A stretch of DNA of 64,000 bases, from NCBI GenBank assembly GCA_001600635.1, contig BCKL01000002.1, positions 995,425 through 1,059,424 on the forward strand, read 5' to 3'. The position numbers and the translations under genes are program-made. Within the stretch, counting starts at the first letter, position 1; the number at the start of each line of letters is the position of its first letter. Shown here one piece after another: positions 59,609 to 64,000 of the stretch. The DNA comes from Leucosporidium creatinivorum (taxonomy: Eukaryota; Basidiomycota; Microbotryomycetes; Leucosporidiales; Leucosporidiaceae). The notes under the pieces were generated by a model that was not told where the DNA came from, made no database searches, and saw nothing but the letters and a program-made list of their open reading frames with translations.

Positions 59609-61428
59609 CTACCGCTCAGCCGTTGGAGGTGGCCTGCGAATCTGAGGAGGGAGAGCGTCAACGGCTGAGGTTCGGCGATCGCGATGCGTGTCAGCGGCGC
59701 CCACTCACCTCTCCTACAGTCTCAAAGGCGCGAGTATCGATCCGCATATCGGAGAAAAGGGCGCCAGGTCCCATCTTGGATCCTCTTGCTCCTTCCCCTC
59801 GCTGCAGCATCCAGCTCGGGCGGCGGGCAGAGCTCGGCGGGACAACCTTCTCCTCCTCGAGCGGAGCCTTCGACTCGAGATCGGCGATCTCCTCCTCTAC
59901 CGTCACTTTTACTACTCCCTTCCATCCCCACGTTGGCCTCCAACCACCCCCAAAGCTGCTGCTCCCACTCGCGCTCGACATCGCCGAGCCTCGGCGCCAA
60001 AGACTCTTGCTGGACGGGAAATCGCCGCTTCCTGTTCCGGTCACGGTCGAGCCCATCTTGCTCATGATGTCGGACCGCCAGTTTGCTGGGTCGTCGGCCT
60101 CTCCAAAGACGACCGTCCGGCCTGGTGGTCGCCCTCCCTTCTCCGCCGTTGTCGCTTCTTCGCCGAGAACCCTCTTCCGCTGCTTCCGGCGCAACGAGAT
60201 CCGCTGGTTGATGGCCCATGTCACGCAGAAACACGAAGTTGGTGCGTAGAGATTGAGCCAGAGGCAGGTGAGCATAACGCCGTGCTCGGAATGGACGAAG
60301 GATGAGGAGACGGCGGCGCCGATGGATAGGATGGTGAGGACGAGAGAGGATCGAAGTATGCCGCGAGCGATGAGGTCGACGGGGTATTGTGGGCTGTGGT
60401 TGATGTAATTGTCGACGAGGTATACGCGACAGTCGAGGGAGGAAGGAGCACAGAGAGTAAGTCGTCAGTGAGGGCATTCGGGGCGGTCGCTTGAGCAAGC
60501 TCACGATAGAGGTCGGTCGCGTCTTGACAGCACGAGCTTGACCCATATCCAGGAAGTGTTGTAGAGACCGAGGACCAGAAGTGCCTGCTCGTAGGGATTC
60601 GGTCAGGTCCAGGTTCCGCCTTGAGAGGTGCTCGGCGCTACTCTCCCACTCACCCAGGACCCTCCACATCGCACCTTGTTGCCCAGAGCCTCCATACGGG
60701 GATCACTGAGGCCTAGCGCTGTGAGAACGTCCGAGCTGGCGTACAGTCCTGCACAGCACTGGAAGAGGCCAACGCCGAAGAGCTTCCAGCGGAGCTTCTC
60801 CATGACCTGTAGGACGAACACATGTTAGTGTGTGTGCACCTCATCGGCCAGATGATTTTGTGTCCACAAGAGAAGACGAGCTCACGAGACACGCGCGGTA
60901 CAGGAAGAAAAGTTCGGCGAACCCGCCCATGCCGAGAACCAGGAAGTGCAGCACGACGACATTTCGTGTCGTCTGTATGTAGTTATAGTCGCCAGCAAAC
61001 ACCCTGCTGACCTCCCATACGAGTTGCTGGTGCGTATACTAGCGATCAGCTGCCTTGGCTCGGCGATCGGACGAGCAGCGCCGACTCACTGCCGTTTCCA
61101 GCCCCAAGTACACGCACAGCAGGAAGAAGAGACTGGCGACTATCACCGAGTATAGCCAGTGGAGCTCGCCTCTCCACGGCTTTCTGCGGTAGAAGATTGC
61201 CGCTTCTCGGCAGCAGAAGCCCTGCTCGCGAATCGAATCGAATCAGCTTTGTGCGAAGGAGTAGATGACAAGGGAGAGGAGGAAGTGACTCACAAAGCCC
61301 CAGAAGGAAGCGAGCAAAGACGCGAGCAACAGCCAGATATGCTCCCGCTGGAGCTCCGAAGGTAAAGCGAAGCTTGAGGCTCCTTCGGCGCCGAGGGGAA
61401 GTAGTCCGCGCGAAGGAGCTGGCGCCAT
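59609..61428 (-). CDS. multi-pass membrane protein, probably seven TM
   Basis: Start at 61428, MAPAPSRGLLPLGAEGASSF. Hydrophobic segments in order: EHIWLLLASLLASFWGF; LYSVIVASLFFLLCVYLGLE; VVVLHFLVLGMGGFAELFFL; FGVGLFQCCAGLYASSDVL; ALLVLGLYNTSWIWVKLVLS; ILRSSLVLTILSIGAAVSSS; VMLTCLWLNLYAPTSCFCV. Seven in all, with short loops, followed by a basic Ser/Gly-rich cytosolic tail of about 150 residues (INQRISLRRKQRKR onward) with ADDPANWRSDIMSK. About nine exons; last one ends RRPPPTAER at 59609. Size and layout recall the large basidiomycete group of seven-TM proteins often annotated DUF6534, some of which may be receptors, but I cannot confirm membership. No enzyme motif seen. Confidence 0.65.
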
Positions 61429-61954
61429 GGCAGCAGGTGGATGGAGCGAGGCGAAGGCGAACGAGCAGAGTAGTCACGATGAGAAAGCGAAGATGCACAG
61501 ACGCACCAAGCCCCGCGTAAGCTTGCCTCCAAAGCTCTGGATGGGCCACGAGGCAAAATGAAGTAAAGGCTGGCTCCAAATCCTCTAAACGGAAGGTGCA
61601 GAGAGCCCTCTCCACAAGCTTGATCCTCGGCGGATGGGCTCTACAGCCGTGTACACTTCCCCGTCGTACTATATACTACGGCAAGACGCTGTCTTGCTTC
61701 TCGAGACACGAGCGAGAGCTGTCGCCCCAGCGCCGGGCTCACTTGCTCGGCGCTCCTTCCGAAGACTTCGGAAGCCCAACGGAAGAGCGTCTACTGCATC
61801 GCACCGTAGAACGTTCCACCGAGTCTTGTTACGATTCCAGGCTGTGTTGTACGGTGGTGAGGCTTCAAGTTTGATGGTCGAAGGTCGGCGCGGACAACTT
61901 GAAGCGAGGGGTTCAGCGGCGGGGTGTGAGTTGTGGTGGAGGTGAATACTCTTG
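61429..61954. promoter_or_regulatory. region between PEX11 and seven-TM gene
   Basis: 526 bases between two minus-strand genes. No recognisable coding or RNA signal; contains the promoter of the seven-TM gene and PEX11 3' sequence. Two TCGGCG-type words occur near 61630 and 61745. Confidence 0.35.
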
Positions 61955-63216
61955 TCAAGCTTGAGACGCCCTGTAGATGCGAGAGTAAGAAGCGGTCAGC
62001 GAGCGTCGCGCGAGAAGGAGGGCTGAACGGCGAGGTGAGGACTGACATGATGCCGGCCGAGGCGAAACCCGAGAGGGCCTTGATACCCTCACTACCCATA
62101 TCCAGCTCCAAGACTTCGTAAGCTGCGGTCGTAGTGCGTTTGTAGCGAGCTCAGTCAGTGGAGGGCGGGAATTGTGAACAACCGGCGACGACTCACTCGC
62201 AAAGATCCCCTCGGCCGCCAACCTCAGCCTCTCCCACCATAGATCCGTCAATTCCTCTCGTAGCGTCTTCAGCTTCCTTCGCTCGCTTCTGATCTTCTCT
62301 TTCAATTGTCGCTCCTCCCGATCCTTCTCGGCCTTCTCGTCCTGCACGCTTGCCTCATCGCCAACGCCTTCAACCCAGAATTCGAACTCCTCCAGTCGCT
62401 GCTCGAGAGCGATAGCCCCCCTGCGGACTGCTCGACCTTCCGCCCAGACCTGCGAGCGACTCTGAGCGACTTGGGCCAGGCCGAGAAGGGAGGAGAGGAG
62501 GGTTGCATAGTCGGCCAGACGATCGGCTTTGCGCGTTGAGCGCTTCGAGATGGGGAGGAGGGACATGCGAGCGAAGAGGAAGGTGTTGTCGGCGACGACG
62601 GCGACGACATCGAGTGTAGCGCGAGAGAGGCGGAGGAGGTCGTCCATTCGCCAAGGCCGAGAGCTCGCTCCATCAGCTCTTCCCTTCCCTTTGACGTCCG
62701 GCCCGCTGCTCCAATTAGAAGGAACGAAGAGCTTGAACGGGGAACAAGAGTTGTAGAAGATGGTGGAAAGGTCGTAGAGTGCGACGAGCCGGCGGAGGGC
62801 AGAGAGGGTCGAAACGAGAGCGAGCAGGCGGGAGAGGATGGGAGCCGAGAGATACCGCGTTCGGAGGTATAGCGTGAGGCGCAAAGAGTATTGAAGAATC
62901 CTCTGTAGCGCAGCAAACTGGTCAGCGGACTGGGCTATGGCGCGACGAGGTGAGCTGAACCTTACGAGCGCTGCTTCCCGGCCGTCTGCAGTGTTGACGA
63001 AGCCAAGAGGTGTACGCTTCTTCTTGAAGAGAGGTTCCTTCGCATGTACAAACTGCCAGCAAGAGCGTGAGCTGCGATATTAGCGGGGAGAAGGCGGGGC
63101 TCGTCGCGCTCTCGGCAACTGGCTCTCACCTTTGTTACAGAGTTGGTCCGAGCATGAGCTGGTGATGAAGGTAGCGGATACGTCGAAGTCGAAGCTGTAG
63201 CGTGCGAGGTGGCCAT
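61955..63216 (-). CDS. PEX11: peroxisomal biogenesis factor 11 (PEX11 family)
   Basis: Peroxisomal membrane protein that remodels and divides peroxisomes. Start MATSHATASTSTYPLPSSPA, Ser/Thr-rich. The PEX11 core begins NTADGREALVRILQYSLRL, an amphipathic helix of the kind that bends membranes, then TLYLRTRYLSAP, LVSTLSALRRLVALYDLST, DNTFLFARMSLLPISKRSTRK, and ADRLADYATLLSSLLGLA. A charged coiled insert follows (EKDREERQLKEKIRSERRK), then WERLRLAAEGIFA, an intron, and EVLELDMGSEGIKALSGFAS with the C-terminal hydrophobic segment. The last intron (GTCAGT..ACAG) gives the end AGIMASQA at 61955. Five exons, about 360 residues. The insert makes it resemble PEX11C or fungal PEX11-like proteins more than yeast Pex11. 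Confidence 0.88.
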
Positions 63217-63332
63217 GCCGGCGCCAAACGAGCAGCGACGAGGAGGAGCGAGAGAGGCGCGGATCATCACTCTCTCACTTCGACTTCATCGTCTGCGCTT
63301 CATCTGGGATCTGCTCAACGCTGCAAAAGCGC
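63217..63332. promoter_or_regulatory. shared divergent promoter, PEX11 / downstream gene
   Basis: 116 bases between two divergent start codons; the core promoters must overlap. The downstream start at 63333 is not certain. Confidence 0.4.
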
Positions 63333-64000
63333 ATGTACCTCAACAATGCGCCGTTGATTGAATCCCTCGTTCGCCCCTCGACAAGGGACTCTCCCTCTCC
63401 TCGCTTCCCTTCCATCTCGCCGTCGCCCATGCTCGTTCGCCCTCTCCCGCCAACTTCACACCTCAGCAAGCTCTCCAAGGATTCCTCTAAAGCGGCACAA
63501 CATCGTCAAGCTCTGGAAGCTTCCCTCAACTCGGCGCTGGAAACTCCCCTCGACGCCCACCCCTCGCCAGCAGAACAGCGTCATCCACCGACACAGACGG
63601 CAGGGCTAAAGGGCATCCAGAGTCGAATTGGGAGCAAACGTGGTGGAGGGAAGTTTGAGGCCAGCGATGTCCTGAAGGCTATCGACAAGAAGGTGAGCTT
63701 GGAGACAGAGCGCCGAAACGAGCGCCGAGCACTGAACCTCGCTTTCTAGGACATCATGACTCTCATGGAGATTCGGAATCAGCAATTCGAGCTACTACTA
63801 CTTCCAATTGGCGGCGTAGTGCCATTGGTGTCTGCGATGAGGAGAGGCAAGAGCCACACCGAGGTTCAAATCGTCCTGACGGGCGCCTTCTCGCGGCGAG
63901 TGAGTGCTGTTTGTAGCTTGCTCGGGCGCCTAGTGACACTGACTGAATCGTTTCGCACATCTTACAGGTCAACGACATCACGGACGACGAATTGGCTCTC
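63333..64000 (+). CDS. unrecognised gene, truncated by window end
   Basis: Partial. Two or three exons seen: introns at about 63691-63749 (GTGAGC..TTTCTAG) and about 63899-63968 (GTGAGT..TTACAG). Exon 1 from the ATG at 63333 is Ser/Pro-rich; near it another frame reads RRRPCSFALSRQLHTSASS, which looks like a mitochondrial targeting segment, so exon 1 may be misframed or contain an intron. The later part is more conserved-looking: KGIQSRIGSKRGGGKF, DVLKAIDKKDIMTLMEIRNQ, PLVSAMRRGKSHTEVQIVL, TGAFSRRVND. No family assigned; a helical-repeat mitochondrial protein is a guess. Confidence 0.5.

Noticed and set aside
59609-61428. Confident assignment to the DUF6534 or GPCR class
   Set aside because: Seven hydrophobic segments fit, but I see no diagnostic motif, so only the topology is claimed.

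Overview
This window is nuclear DNA of a basidiomycete fungus, most likely a Pucciniomycotina yeast of the Microbotryomycetes type (Rhodotorula, Sporobolomyces and Leucosporidium relatives). That placement is inferred, not proven. It rests on GC-rich DNA, genes cut by many short introns (often 50-100 nt) with GT..AG ends and a near-constant CTGAC or CTAAC branch site just before the acceptor, C/T-rich leaders ahead of start codons, and fungal gene families (SFI1, MRS2, GT90/CAP10-like, UDP-galactopyranose mutase, PTR2). All CDS coordinates run from start to stop codon and include introns. I joined exons by eye from splice signals and protein similarity, so single exon edges may be off.

Left flank (1-19.7 kb): a small GPI-anchored wall protein; a very large SFI1-like centrin-binding protein; two tandem, diverged GSK-3 kinases separated by a 78-nt poly-G tract; a NAPE-PLD-type metallo-beta-lactamase phospholipase; an unknown gene; and the mitochondrial Mg2+ channel MRS2.

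Centre (19.7-44.5 kb): the striking part. Two arms of about 5.3 kb lie in inverted orientation around a single-copy spacer of about 14.1 kb, with the symmetry point near 32.11 kb. Each arm carries the same three genes: an F-box-like protein, a nuclear-looking coiled-coil protein and a four-TM membrane protein. The inner 2.4 kb of each arm is almost identical and keeps exact register over at least 1.5 kb (mirrored positions always sum to 64224). The sequence outside that core has diverged to what looks like 80-90 % identity. This fits an old inverted duplication partly homogenised by gene conversion. The spacer holds a rhomboid protease, GTP cyclohydrolase I, UDP-galactopyranose mutase (UGM), and two GT90 glycosyltransferases. 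A second, nested inverted repeat of 0.6 kb is a broken copy of the UGM 3' end; together with the intact UGM 3' end it brackets one GT90 gene. UGM makes UDP-galactofuranose and GT90 enzymes act in the secretory pathway, so the three genes form a plausible small surface-glycan cluster.

Right flank (44.5-64 kb): a PTR2 peptide transporter, a CLPTM1-family membrane protein, an atypical short-chain dehydrogenase, transaldolase, a HIRAN/SNF2/RING helicase of the RAD5/HLTF type, a multi-TM protein, PEX11, and the start of an unknown gene cut by the window edge.

I found no rRNA, tRNA, CRISPR array or recognisable transposable element.
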